A stretch of DNA of 64,000 bases from Xestospongia bergquistia (lineage: Eukaryota > Porifera > Demospongiae > Haplosclerida > Petrosiidae). The notes beneath the pieces are model-generated. The model had not been told where the DNA came from. It was given only the letters and a program-made list of their open reading frames with translations, and searched no databases. The position numbers and the translations under genes are program-made. Shown here in pieces: positions 24,048 to 36,269 of the stretch (positions are counted from its first letter, which is position 1; each line of letters begins with the position of its first letter). The stretch is from contig OZ014423.1 of the NCBI GenBank assembly GCA_963965975.1, positions 4,986,301 through 5,050,300 of the forward strand, given 5' to 3'.

Positions 24048-27000
24048 TCAGAGAATTAAACATTTTCCTTTTTTGCTTTTGTCCTTTTTGGAACTAGAAC
24101 GCTTTTGAAATTTGCGTATTGTTCGAACCAAATCATGAAATGCTTTGTCAACATTTACTCCACATTTTGCACTAGTCTCTATATAGCCAATCTAGAGAGA
24201 AAGAGAGAGTTACTACAAGAAAATATAATTGATATTTTTTATATAAAATTTTAAGCAAACCATGCCTAGAGACAGATCACAACTATATTGGCACACTACC
24301 TATAGTCAGTATCTAACTGTATATGTAAATAATATCAGACTAGAATGTTAGATAATGAGTATTGTCAACATATGTTATGTGTATCACTAGGTGAACATTT
24401 CCATCCAATTACTTCAAGAGTTTTTGCTAATTCTTCTCCCTCTTGATAGGAGACAACTCGATCAGTTTCCAGATCAGTTTTATTAGCTACTAATACTATT
24501 GGAACATCTGAACTATGAGAGAAAATGACATGTTATTGTGGTCAATGAAGAGTAAGAAGCAGGTGTACAACATGGATAAAGAAGAGATCAATTGGAAACT
24601 TAAATTAAATGACAAAATTATGTGTTATGGATCATGTATAATTAAATTACAAAGTCTTATAACTATTCAAGTATATTTTCAGTGATACTGTTACTAAAGG
24701 ATTTTAAGAATTTTATTTCACATTGTGCAGTACATATTCTTAAGAAAGCTGGCATAGTGTATCAGTCAAAAACATTGACTGATTTAACAGTACATATTTG
24801 GTTACTGAAGTAAGACTTTCCACTTACTTGTCTTTGACTCTTAAAATTCTTATGTGAAATTTTGGAATTTCATCAAAGCTATTTCTATCAATGATGGAGT
24901 ATACTAGTAAAAAGCCTTCTCCTGTGTGCATATATTGTTCTCTCATTTGACTGAAGTCCTAAAACAAAGAAATTGTAATGTTAAAAACACCAACTGCCAG
25001 TCATGACAATCATACATCCATTCATCAATCTATCTATTCATCCATCTATCTCACCTCTTGTCCAGCAGTATCCAAAACTACAAGAAAAAAGAAAGAAGTC
25101 AATAAATTATATCATCAATTATCATATAATAATATTATATACACATACTAGCTAATCTCTTTTTTTAAATATAGGAATGATAATATTATCAAACTACAAA
25201 AACATGGTAACTCACTATTATATAAATACTACATGTATAGTCAACTCAATATTAATTAGACATACTTTAGCTCTCAGTAGTACTATAACAATCTGAAATA
25301 AGCTTATCAACTATTTATGCAAGTAGGGTTTTTTTTATATGTATTGTCTTGTTTCTGAATTTTTGGTGTTGTCATTCCTATATTGTTTTATTGTTTGTTT
25401 ATATATTTATATATAAATATTTATTATATCTATGCTCAATTGCCAATGACTTTCCTTTTCCTTTTTATGGTAAACGCACTGTCTAAAACTGCTACTTCAT
25501 CATCAATTACACATTGTTTGCGATATGAATCTTCAATTGTGGGGTCATACTCATCTATAAAATGATTCTAAAGAAAGATTGTATAATGGCACTGTGGCAA
25601 CCAAGTTTGTTACCTGTATAAATTGAATAGTCAATGCAGATTTTCCAACTTGACCAGCTCCCATTACTACTAACTTGTACTCAATAAAAAATCTATTGGT
25701 TGGAATGGTAACAGGTCCTAGCAAATAAGATCATGTTGAAAACAAACTGTCTCTTGACACTCATAACTCCATATAAGGTCATTTAAGGCTAAATCCCTCC
25801 AAAACACTATAAATATGTATAACTATATGGAGCAAAGTATCTAGATACCATCATGAGAACGAAATGAGTGGAAGTGCCTTCTTGTAGCCTCAACATTGGT
25901 GAAGAGAGATATATTTTCAGTATAGTCACTGTCAGTATAGTTATTGACTTTCACTTTTCTTCTTATTATAATAACTCAGTGAGGTTTCTGTTGTATGTTG
26001 CTCTCTCAAGCTTTCTTCATCACTACTATGGCAGTATACTAGTCTATATCATGTTCAAAACTCTTTCAGAGATAATTTTAATATCTGCTCAGCTGTAGCA
26101 GTAAAGCACATGCATATGCTAGGAAGCTTGAAATTATTTTTTATGTCATGCAACTGTCTTATTTCTCATTGTTTTATTCTATTGTTTTATGTATATACAG
26201 GGCTCCATTGATTATGCTTGTATAATTGAGCATAATGAACATAATACTACAGTATTTTAAACAATAAATATTGTAAACCTAATTATATGGGTGTGGTATA
26301 AGGTGACTTACTTTGTTTTTCACTAATCTGTATATGATGTGATGACTTCTCTTTATTCTTGAGTTCTTGTTCAGTTGACACTTTTTTCAACTTTAACTCT
26401 ATGTATTTAAAGTTTTCTTTAAAAAATGAAGAATGGCTTTGTCTCAGTAGGTAAGAAGTAAAAAGGCTGTGCAGTGTATTATCATTATTCATATTATTTA
26501 GTTTGGTATTCTAGAAAAAAATACTTCAATTGTGGGGTCAACTTGATAGTCCTTGGAGTAGTTTTGATCTTACATCAAAATATATATTTTTAGGTTCCAG
26601 TTCATGACTATTCACAATTGGAACTCAAGCACTATACAAATAAACTGAACATGCTTGTTAGCTTATGTATAAGCAGTTTGGTACTATTTTTGGGGAATAA
26701 GTGGAACCCAAGTATGTTTACAATGACCTGTAATTTCAACAAAAAAATTAACTAACAATACATAGAATCTATGATAAAATTAAGCTATATCGATGGAAAA
26801 AATGGACATTGTCAGATAATGATACTAGAAGTTCATTGCTGGGGATTTTGTCCTATGTAATGAAACTGTGCAGATGAGCAGTCCATAGTATGAAATTTAT
26901 GTACATAATAAAAAACATAACATCATATAAATTGTACAATAATGTTTTGTGTGTTACCTCAACTATTAATTGCGTCAACTTAAGATTTAGCGTGTATCAA

Positions 27001-28733
27001 TTTTAGCAATTTCCAAGCCAAGCCTAATTCAACCTTAATTTACTTTGAGAAATTAAATGTTAGCAGATACAATTTTAACACATTGTCATAGTTACTAAAC
27101 TTTTGTACATGCAATTAAATAATAGACTTAATTAATTAAGGTATGCTTCTGTCTGTTCTTGTGTCTCAAGAGACTATTGTCCTAGTTTTCAATTTAGTGA
27201 GGTCTGTACAAATAAACAAGTAGTCTAATAATAATTTATATATGTATCTTTCATTTTTTAAAATTCTTATTCTAACTACAACTTTAGTTATTACATTGAT
27301 TAAATAGTAATTATCATACACTAAAGTATACCTTCTGTTGCTTTAAAACTGGATTTTAATTCACTAATCTCCACTTCTTGTTGCTCAGATTTCTGCTTTA
27401 ATAACTGAAAGTCATCTGAAATTTATATATATCATCTTATTAATTATACTATGATCTTAAATAATAATATAGTGAAAGCATTTCTAGGTAGGGATAAAAG
27501 CATAACTCCTTCTCAATAAGAGGCATATATTTATGTATAAATCTGTATGTGTGAGGATTAGGATAATACTTTAGCTCAAAAGCTATAATGCCATGACTCC
27601 CTTTAAATCAATAATGAGGGAATTATATAAGACTATTGCTGTGTCAATTATTACATTAAACTTTATGAAACATGTACAAAGACTGTCAACAATGGAAATC
27701 AATAATAACTAATGTCACTGGAGCAATGGGTCATTGTAAACTGGTTCAATTGCAACTGGCAGTTCAACTATACACCTGTGTTACCATAGTCACTTAGGTT
27801 GCATACTTTCTCAAGAAAAGTATGACAATGTACACTGTTTTGATGACTAATACTGTGGAATTGCACAGCTTATGTATTTAAACAATGACTTCTGACCAAG
27901 GGGGTAGGTGTAACATATAAGAATGTTCAGTTATACAGTCCATATAGTGGTAGCCTGTACACATAGTGATACAGCAAAGCCTGTTTTCTTAAGAAAACAT
28001 TCTACATAGTTTTGAATATATAGAAATAATGTATAATGTCAAAAGAAGGTAGGAAACTCTGTTATATAAAAATTATCAAAGCTTATAATATTCATTTTCA
28101 AATAATTATATTACTAGAACTGAAGCTAGCTGTTTTAATTAATATCCAAGTTGAGTACTTTTAAATATGGTATTGTTCTTCTTTCTATAATTATTTGTAT
28201 TGTCATCTCTATATAATCATTAAAATGTTTTAATAACTTTGTACATATATATATTACACTAAAGTCTATATACCTTCCTTTTTTTTAAGAGTGGATTTTA
28301 ACTCATCTATCTCTGCTTGTTGTTGCTTAGAATTTTCTTTCATTAACTGCAACTCATCTGAAACAGTATTTAATTCCTGCACTTCATTTCTTCTATTGAT
28401 CTTGCAAACATTGTTAAAATCAACAGTCAGTTGTAATATCCTTTCATATTCCTCAGCAATTGTATTCATACCAATGGCTGGCTTTCTTAATGTCTCTATA
28501 ATCTCTTTTCTTGTAGCATTGGGATTAGTATTGAGCCACAATTCAAACATTTTAGTAGCTTTGAAACTACAGTCTTCATTCATCACTCTAATAGCCTCTA
28601 ACTTAGAGGTATCTAACTTCAATAGTACACCAAACTTGTACCAATAAGCGTCAATTCTGACGTGCTCAATTAACTCATGAATAGGTGGTCTTGGGTCTTC
28701 AATAATAGATACAAATTCTCTTTTAACAGCCAT
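24048..28733 (-). CDS. DR2: Death domain - coiled coil - Ras GTPase fusion
   Basis: Exons (minus) 28733-28274, 27415-27332, 26398-26312, 25717-25614, 25567-25480, 25077-25055, 24958-24828, 24512-24413 and 24191-24048 give 406 residues in one frame. Same order as DR3: Death domain, two coiled-coil segments, charged linker, Ras domain, CAAX CLIL (stop is TGA here). G1 is GAGQVGKS, with Gln at Ras position 13; effector [10 protein letters not shown]3 DTAGQE; G4 NKTD; G5 ETSAK. The Death exon lacks nine bases near its start compared with DR1 and DR3 (IIEDPRPP instead of [11 protein letters not shown]). The second Ras exon uses a weaker GTGCGT donor where its paralogues use GTAAG. The open frame also extends upstream to an ATG at 28802; I prefer 28733 because it is conserved in all copies. 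Confidence 0.8.
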
Positions 28734-29340
28734 CAGTATTTGCTGAAATAAAGTGGAGGTATCAGTCGATGAGTCAGCTGTTTGTGCGGTAACGACTACC
28801 ATGATATTTGAAGGTTAATAAATTTAATTTCTTACAATTTTTTAAAATATAATGGCGTTAATCTCAATTAAACTTATGGCATTCTCTGCTGGCTACCTAG
28901 ACGCAGTCAAAAATAAAATAACAATTAAAGGTTTATAAGTTATCATCATCTCATGTTGATCATGAAGCTAAAACTTTCATATCTGGAGACAGTTATAATG
29001 TCTGTGGTACTGTGTAACGATAATAATAATAGATACAAATTCTCCTTCAACAGCCATCAGTATTTGTCTGAAATAAAGTTGAGGTATCGGTCAATGTCAG
29101 CTGTTTGTGCGCTACCATGATATTCCATTCATTTGAAGGTCTAATTATTAATAAATTTAATTTCTTACAATTTTTAAGTATAATGGGGTTAGACTCAATT
29201 AAGTTATTGCATTCTCTGCTGGCTACCGAGACGCAGTCAAAAATAAAATAACAATTAAAGGTTTAAAAGTTATCACCATCTCATGTTGATCATGAAGCTA
29301 AAATCCTCACTTCTCAAGACAGTTAAAATGTCTGTGGTAG
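28717..29340. repeat. Local tandem duplication of the Death-exon 5' end
   Basis: About 310 bases around the start of the DR2 Death exon (28717-29030) are repeated at 29031-29340 with moderate divergence. The second copy keeps the 3' splice site, the ATG and about eight codons of the Death exon and is then cut off. It may act as upstream untranslated sequence or a decoy exon for DR2. Confidence 0.65.
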
Positions 29341-29849
29341 TGTGTAACAATAATGATAACTTAGTATATCACAAAGTAGCTGGTCATGTAAGGCAATCTA
29401 CTATGGCTGGACTAATGAATTAGATCTGGCTTATAAGACTACTTTGTGTCAACCACTTGCTGTAATAATCAGTGAATAAATTATCTTATACATTTCTATA
29501 TGATGATAATATTTGTTAATTCAACAAAATATTGTTATTAACTAGCTCATTAATATAATAGTTCTAATTCCCATAAAAAATTAATAGAAATAGGATAGGA
29601 GTAAAAACAAACAAAACAAAATAAACATATATTATAAAGTAGAAAAGAGCTAAGACTACTGTTAGGAAGAGATAGGAAAGAAGTATAAGATTAACACAGA
29701 GTGATTTTTTGGCATAGAAAATAAACAAAGTTATGCATACACTCACACAAATTAACAAACAGCCACACCCCTTCCTCCTTTCACTAATTGTCCATATTAA
29801 TTGTAGTTCTATTAGTGTATATATAATTACAATTAACTACAATAAAAGT
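29341..29849. other. Spacer between DR1 and DR2
   Basis: Contains the conserved presumed promoter block shared with the region upstream of DR3 (ATGGCTGGACTAATGAA near 29403) and a diverged copy of the array spacer from about 29640. No gene recognised. Confidence 0.5.
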
Positions 29850-32800
29850 TTAGAGAATTAAACATTTTCCTTTTTTGCTTTTGTCCTTTTTGGAACCAGG
29901 AGGCTTTTGAAATTTGTGTATTGCTCGAACCAAATCATGAAATGCTTTGTCAACATTTACTCCACATTTTGCACTAGTCTCTATATAGCCAATCTAGAGA
30001 GAAAGAGAGAGTTACTACAAGAAAATATAATTGATATTTTTTATATAAAATTTTAAGCAAACCATGCCTAGAGACAGATCATGACTATATTGGCACACTA
30101 CCTATAGTCAGTATCTAACTGTATATGTAAATAATATCAGACTAGAATGTTAGATAATGAGTATTGTCAACATATGTTATGCGTATCACTAGGTGAACAT
30201 TTCCATCCAATTACTTCAAGAGTTTTTGCTAATTCTTCTCCCTCTTGATAGGAGACAACTCGATCAGTTTCCAGATCAGTTTTATTAGCTACTAATACTA
30301 TTGGAACATCTGTCCTATGAGATGAAATGACACGTTATTGTGGTCAATGGAGACTAGGAAGCAGGTGTACAACAGAGAAAGTGATTCGAAAACTGAATTA
30401 ACTGACAAAATCATGTGTTATGGATCATGTATAATGAAATTACAAGGTCTAATAACTATTTAAGTATTTCTTCAGTGATAGTGTTACTAAAGGATTTTAA
30501 AAATTTTAGGGATGTACTAGGATTTGGAAAACTTCATTGAAGTTGATAAGCTAGAGGTAAAAAAAAACACACAGGCCAAATGCAGGACATTTGGGAGTTT
30601 AACATATGCAGATTCATTCTGTTTCCTATCTATCTTCTATATATGAATTGACAAAGAAAAATTTAACACTCATAAGACTTATAACACATTTATTTTGGTA
30701 GACTGAAGTAAGTTATTCCACTTACCTTCCTTTGACTCTTATAATTTGATCATAATAGCTTCTAATACAATTGATGTCATTAGTGATGTCTTCAAAGGAT
30801 GATCTACTAGTGATGGAGTATAGCAGTAGGAAGCCTTCTCCCCCTTTTATATAGAGGTCAAACATAGAGCGGAATTGCTAAGAGAAATTAATAGTGGTTA
30901 CTTCAGCTATCATCCATTCATCGTCTCACCTTTGTTCCAGCAGTATCCAAAACTACAAAGAAATAGAATATAAAAAATATTTTAAATGTAGGAATGACAA
31001 TATTGAAATAAGATAGACAGAATAATTCACCATTATATAAATATCACATACATAGTCAACTTAATAATTAATTAGACACTAGTTCTAGTGGCACTATAAC
31101 AATCTGAAATAAGCTTATCAACTATTTATGGATATAGATATTTTTATATGTAACATCCTTATCTTGGTTCTGTACTTTTAATGTTGTCATTCCTATATTG
31201 TTTTATTGCTTTTCGTTAATTTGTTTATAAATATTCATTATATCTATGCTCAACTATCAATCACTTCCTCTTATTTTCTATAGCAAACTTACTGTGTACA
31301 ACTGCTACTTCATTATCAATTACACATTGTTTGCAATAATGATCTTCAATTGTAGGGTCGAACTTCTCTACGAAACAACCCTAGAAAAAGAGATGCAATG
31401 ATTGCTTAATGTCGCCATGGCAACCAAGTTTATTACCATAACAAAATGAACAACCAATGCAGATTTTCCAACTCCACCAGCTCCCATTACTACTAACTTG
31501 TACTCTCTAAGATCTTTATTGGTTGGAATGGTAACAGGTCCTAGCAAATGAGATCATGTTGAAAACAGACTGTCTCTTCATACTCATAACTCCATATAAG
31601 GTCATTTAATACTAAATCACTCCCAAACATTATAAGTTTATATAACTGATATGGAGCAAAGTATCTAGATATCATTATAAGAAATGAAATGAGTGGAAGT
31701 GCCTTCTTGTAGCCTCAACAATGGTGAAAAGAAACATATACTTAATAAAGTCACCATCAGTACAGTTATTGAGTTTCACTTTCTTTTCATTATAACAACT
31801 CAGTAAGGACATTGTCTGTTACTCTTTCAGGCTTTCTTCATCACTACTGTAGTGGTACACTACCCTATCTCGTGGTCTCCACTTTCATAGATAATTCTAA
31901 TATCTACTGTGGCAGTAAAGCACATGCTAGCAGCTTTAAACTATTTTTTGTCATATAACTGTCTTTTTCTCATTGTTTTATTCTATTGTTGTATATATAC
32001 ATAGGGTCCATTGATTATGCTTGTATAATTGAGGATAATGAACATAATACTAAGCATGATAGGTAATAAACTAGAAGTGACATCGTAAACTTAATTATAT
32101 GGGGTGTGGTATAAGGTGACTTACTTTGTTTTTCAGTAATCTGTGTATGATGTGATGACTTTCCTTTATCCTCAAGTTCTTGTTCAGTTGACACTTTTTT
32201 CAACTTTATTTCTATAATAAGTATTAAAAATTTTCTTTGAAAAATGAAGAATGGCTTTGTCTCTGTAGTTAAGAAGTATAAGGAGGTTGTACAGTGTACT
32301 ATCATTAATCATATAGTATGTAGTGCTGTATTCTAGAAAAAAAAACTTGAATTGTGAGGTCAGCTTGACAGTTCTCGGAACAGTTTTGTTCTCACATCAA
32401 AGCATGCATTTTTAGGCTCCAGTTTATGAATTTTCACAGTTGGAACTCAAGCATTATACAAATAAATTGAACATGCTTATTAGCTTATGTATAAGTAGTT
32501 TGGTACTATTCTGGGGAATAAGTGGAGTATAATTATGTTTTACAATGACTTACAATTTCATGTTATTTAACAAAAAATCTAGCTAACAAGACATAGTAAA
32601 TTAATATACAATAATGCTTTGTATGTTACCTCTATTGTTAATTGTGTCAACTAAATTTATGGATAATTTTGTTTTTAAACTATTGAGATTTAGTGTGTAT
32701 ATCAACTTCACTGATTTCCAATTCAAGCCCAATTCAACTTTAATTTACTTTGAGAAATTAAAATGTTAATAGATACAAATTTTTGCACAATTATTGCCAT

Positions 32801-35414
32801 AGTCAATAAAATTTATACATACAATCAAATAATAGACTTAATTAATTAATTAAGGTATGCTTTTGTCTGTTTTTATGTCTCAAAAGACTAATTGTCCTAG
32901 TTTTCAATTTAATGAGGTCTGTACAAATAAAAAAATAGTTTAATATTATTATATATGTATCTTTCATTTTTAAAAATTCTTATTCTAACTACAACTTTAG
33001 TTATTACAATTGATTAAATAGTAATTATCAGACACTAAAGTATACCTTCTTTTTCTTTAAAAGTGGATTTTAATTCACTGATCTCCACTTCTTGTTGCTC
33101 AGACTTCTGTTTCAATAACTGAAAGTCATCTGAAATTTATATATATCATCTCATTAATTATACTATGATCTTAAACAATAATATAGTGAAAGCATTTCTA
33201 GGTATGGATAAAAGCATAACTCCTTCTCAATAAGAGGTATATATTTATGTAAAAATCACTATCAGTCTTAAAATAATTATATATAAGTAGCATAATATTT
33301 TGCTAGTCTTTGTGCATCTTTAATCAAGTTTGATATGGTAATTGACACAGCAATAGTCTTATAGAGCATTGATGTACAAATTAAAGACTTATAGTTTGGG
33401 CTATATGCTGCCATGGAAGTGTCAGTATGACTACTGTTGATCTAATGTGTGTTAGACATGTGATTGATCTTGAGCTGCTGCAATGGCTGTGTTATAAGTT
33501 TCTTTCCCAGCACATGGAAAAGTAAACACATTATAATAATTAACCACTGAAGAAAGACTTGTAAACAAGTATGATTTTTTTCAAAATATACTATATACCT
33601 ATAAATAAATAAATAAAAACTATGGATAAGTAAGTATATGAAAAGGTGTTTTCTTTAATAAAAAAAAACAAATATAATAATGGTTGTGTATTCATCCAAT
33701 CATTATAAGTTCAAATAGTATGGATTGTCTATATAGCGTCATCTGTACATAAATATTGCATATGTAATAGCAATTAAAAGTAAGGAACTTTGATAAAGTT
33801 ATAGTAATTATAAGTGGCTAGGGACAGGAACATCATGCACTCCTGATAGGGTAATGATTAATTAAATTATACTTCATAAAAGTAGTTCTATAAAATATTA
33901 AGCATCCAATAAATTTTTAAGAGGGTCCTCTATATGTAATACTAACGTCATTGGAGCAATGGGCCATTGTAAACTGGTTCAACTGGCAGTTCAACTATAT
34001 ACCTGTGTTATCATATTGATAGTCACTTGGGTTGCATACTTGCCAAGAAAAGTATCACAATGTACACTGTTTTGCTAATACTGTGGAATTGCACAGGTTA
34101 TGTATTTAAACAATGACTAAGGATGTAGGTGTAATGTATAAGAATGTTCAATTTTAAATTCTATATAGTGATAGCCCTTACACACACTTAAAATTAACAT
34201 TTTGTCATTTCAACCGTTGTTTCTGTTACCAGAATTTCATCAATACGACATAAACCCAATATTGAATTGCCACAAAGCCAAAGCTGATTTAACTCAGTAC
34301 GTATAAAGTCAACTAGAAGCAAAAAAGGCATCTTTGTACTTTATATCCAACAATTGAAACTATGAAGGGGAGGGAGGCAGGTACTATTTCAATTGAAATA
34401 ACTGGGTCATGTTCAGTTGAAATAGTATCTGCTTATAGCTTCAATTAAAGCCATAGTTCAATTACTATTATAGCAAAGAGAATGTACAAGCAATGTGGGT
34501 GTAGATGCAACTAGTTGGCTTTATGCATATTGAGTTACACTAGTATTAGTGTTGTAGCAACTTAGAATTGGCTTTACATCATATTGACAGAACTGTGGTA
34601 ACATAGACCTTAGTTAAAATGACAAAATGCTTTTTTCAGTGCATAATGATACAGCAAAGCTTGTTTTCTTAAGAAACATTCTACATAGTTGTGAATATAT
34701 AGAAATAATGTATAATGTCAAAAGAAGGTAGGAAACTCTGAATAATGCAAATTATCAATGATTACAATATTCAATTATTTCAAATAATTATATTACTAGA
34801 ACTGAGGCTAACTGTCTTAATTAATATCCAAATTGAGTACTTTTTAATATGGTATTATTCTTAGTTATTTGTATTGTCATCTCTATATAATTATTAAAAT
34901 GTTTTAATTACTTTATACATATATATTACACTAAAGTCTATTTACCTTCCTTTTTTTTAAGAGTGGATTTTAACTCATCTATCTCTGCTTCTTGCTGTTT
35001 AGATTTTTCCTTCATTAACTGCAACTCATCTGAAACAGTGTTTAATTGATGCACTTCATTTCTTCTATTGATCTTGCAAATATTGTTACAATCAACCGTC
35101 AGTTGTAATATCCTTTCATATTCCTCAGCAATTGTATTCATACCAATCGCTGGCTTTCTTAGTGTTTCTATAATCTCTTTTCTTGTAGCATTGGGATTAG
35201 TATCCAGCCATAATTCAAACATTTTAGTAGCTTTGAAACTACAGTCTTCATTCATCACTCTAATAGCCTCTAACTTAGTGGTATCTAACTTCAATAGTAC
35301 ACCAAACTTGTACCAATAAGCGTCAATTCTGACGTGCTCGATTAACTCATGAATAGGTGGTCTTGGGTTCAAAACTTCTTCAATAATAGATACAAATTCT
35401 CCTTTAACAGCCAT
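29850..35414 (-). CDS. DR1: Death domain - coiled coil - Ras GTPase fusion
   Basis: Exons (minus) 35414-34946, 33129-33046, 32211-32125, 31540-31437, 31380-31293, 30952-30930, 30877-30726, 30314-30215 and 29993-29850 give 416 residues without interruption. Death domain at residues ~15-105 with [10 protein letters not shown] and [12 protein letters not shown]. The coiled coil (~130-185) includes an 84-base exon that duplicates the end of the Death exon. The Ras domain has G1 GAGGVGKS, effector [10 protein letters not shown]3 DTAGTK (Thr at position 61, Lys at 62), G4 NKTD, G5 ETSAK, CAAX CLIL. The fourth Ras exon is 21 bases longer than in its paralogues, adding seven residues after switch II. 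It is the most diverged fusion copy. The first intron carries a 457-base MITE that DR2 lacks. Confidence 0.8.
34185..34641. mobile_element. MITE inserted in DR1 intron 1
   Basis: Ends read CACTTAAAATTAACATTTTG (left) and, on the opposite strand, CACTGAAAAAAGCATTTTG (right), followed by TCATTT(C/T)AAC on both. The homologous DR2 intron near 27960 lacks this block and continues directly from the sequence on its left to that on its right, giving an empty-site comparison. Confidence 0.7.
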
Positions 35415-36081
35415 CAGTATTTGTCTGAAATGTTCACGTCAAAACCTGTTAACTTCGCTTCAACAGTCAGCCCCTCCCTTCCGTTGTAGATAAACGCCCA
35501 CTCACCTAGATGAACCAGAGGGGGCTCCTCCCCGGCCCTAAACACGTGTACGTATGTGATCAGACCTACACCCCAGACGTCTGGGCCTGGGGACAAGATG
35601 ATTACTAAAGACAATACAATGCTAATGAAATTAGCATTGTGAAATTAATTACTAATTTATTGAATAATAATAATATATGTATTATGTTATGACAATATTG
35701 GCAAAATGAAAAATATTGTAAAATATTGTTATTTTTGTTATTAGCTACTTTCAAAGAATTATCATAATACAAATTAATATCATTGTTCTAGTTCACACAC
35801 AAAAACAAATTTAATAGAAATAGGATAGGAGGAAAAACAAACAAAACAAAATATAAACAAATATTATAAAGTAGAAAAGAGCTAAGACTATTGTTAGGAA
35901 GAGATAGCAAAGAAATATAAGATTAACACAGAGTGATTTTTTGGCATAGAAAATAAACAAAGTTATGCATACACTCACACAAATTAACAAACAGCCACAC
36001 CCATTCCTCCTTTCACTAATTGTCCATATTAATTGTAGTTCTATTAGTGTATATATAATTACAATTAATTACAATAAAAGT
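35415..36081. other. Spacer between R1 and DR1
   Basis: Contains the GC-rich kinase-exon fragment at 35506-35586, an AT-rich palindromic stretch near 35600-35760, and from about 35870 the array spacer sequence also found near 29640. The 3' splice site for the DR1 Death exon lies at about 35425. Confidence 0.5.
35506..35586 (-). pseudogene. Isolated protein-kinase exon fragment
   Basis: An 81-base exon-like block with a good acceptor (CTTGTCCCCAG) and donor (GTGAGT) encodes PDVWGVGLITYV, matching kinase subdomain IX (the D-x-W-S-x-G-V motif) of Ser/Thr kinases of the CaMK/DAPK/titin type. The surrounding 35440-35600 is clearly GC-rich against an AT-rich background. Exon phase 1 leads to a stop in the downstream Death exon, so it is not joined to DR1 in frame. 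Probably debris of a kinase gene brought in by duplication or rearrangement. Confidence 0.5.
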
Positions 36082-36227
36082 TTAGAGAATTAAACATTTT
36101 CCTTTTTTGTTTTTGTCCTTTTTGGAACTAGGAGGCTTTTGAAATTTGCGTATTGCTCGAACCAAATCATGAAATGCTTTGTCAACATGTACTCTATGTT
36201 TAGCACTAGCCTCTACATAACCAATCT

Positions 36228-36269
<42 letters not shown>

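Noticed and set aside
25480-25717. A possible frameshift in the A/T runs of the first two DR2 Ras exons
   Set aside because: Exon lengths (104 and 88) equal those of DR3 and the whole model sums to complete codons, so DR2 reads as intact.
35414-35614. The 66-codon minus-strand frame as a start of DR1
   Set aside because: It covers an intron-exon-intron region; the kinase-like exon phase runs into a stop in the Death exon, and the conserved ATG at 35414 is the better start.
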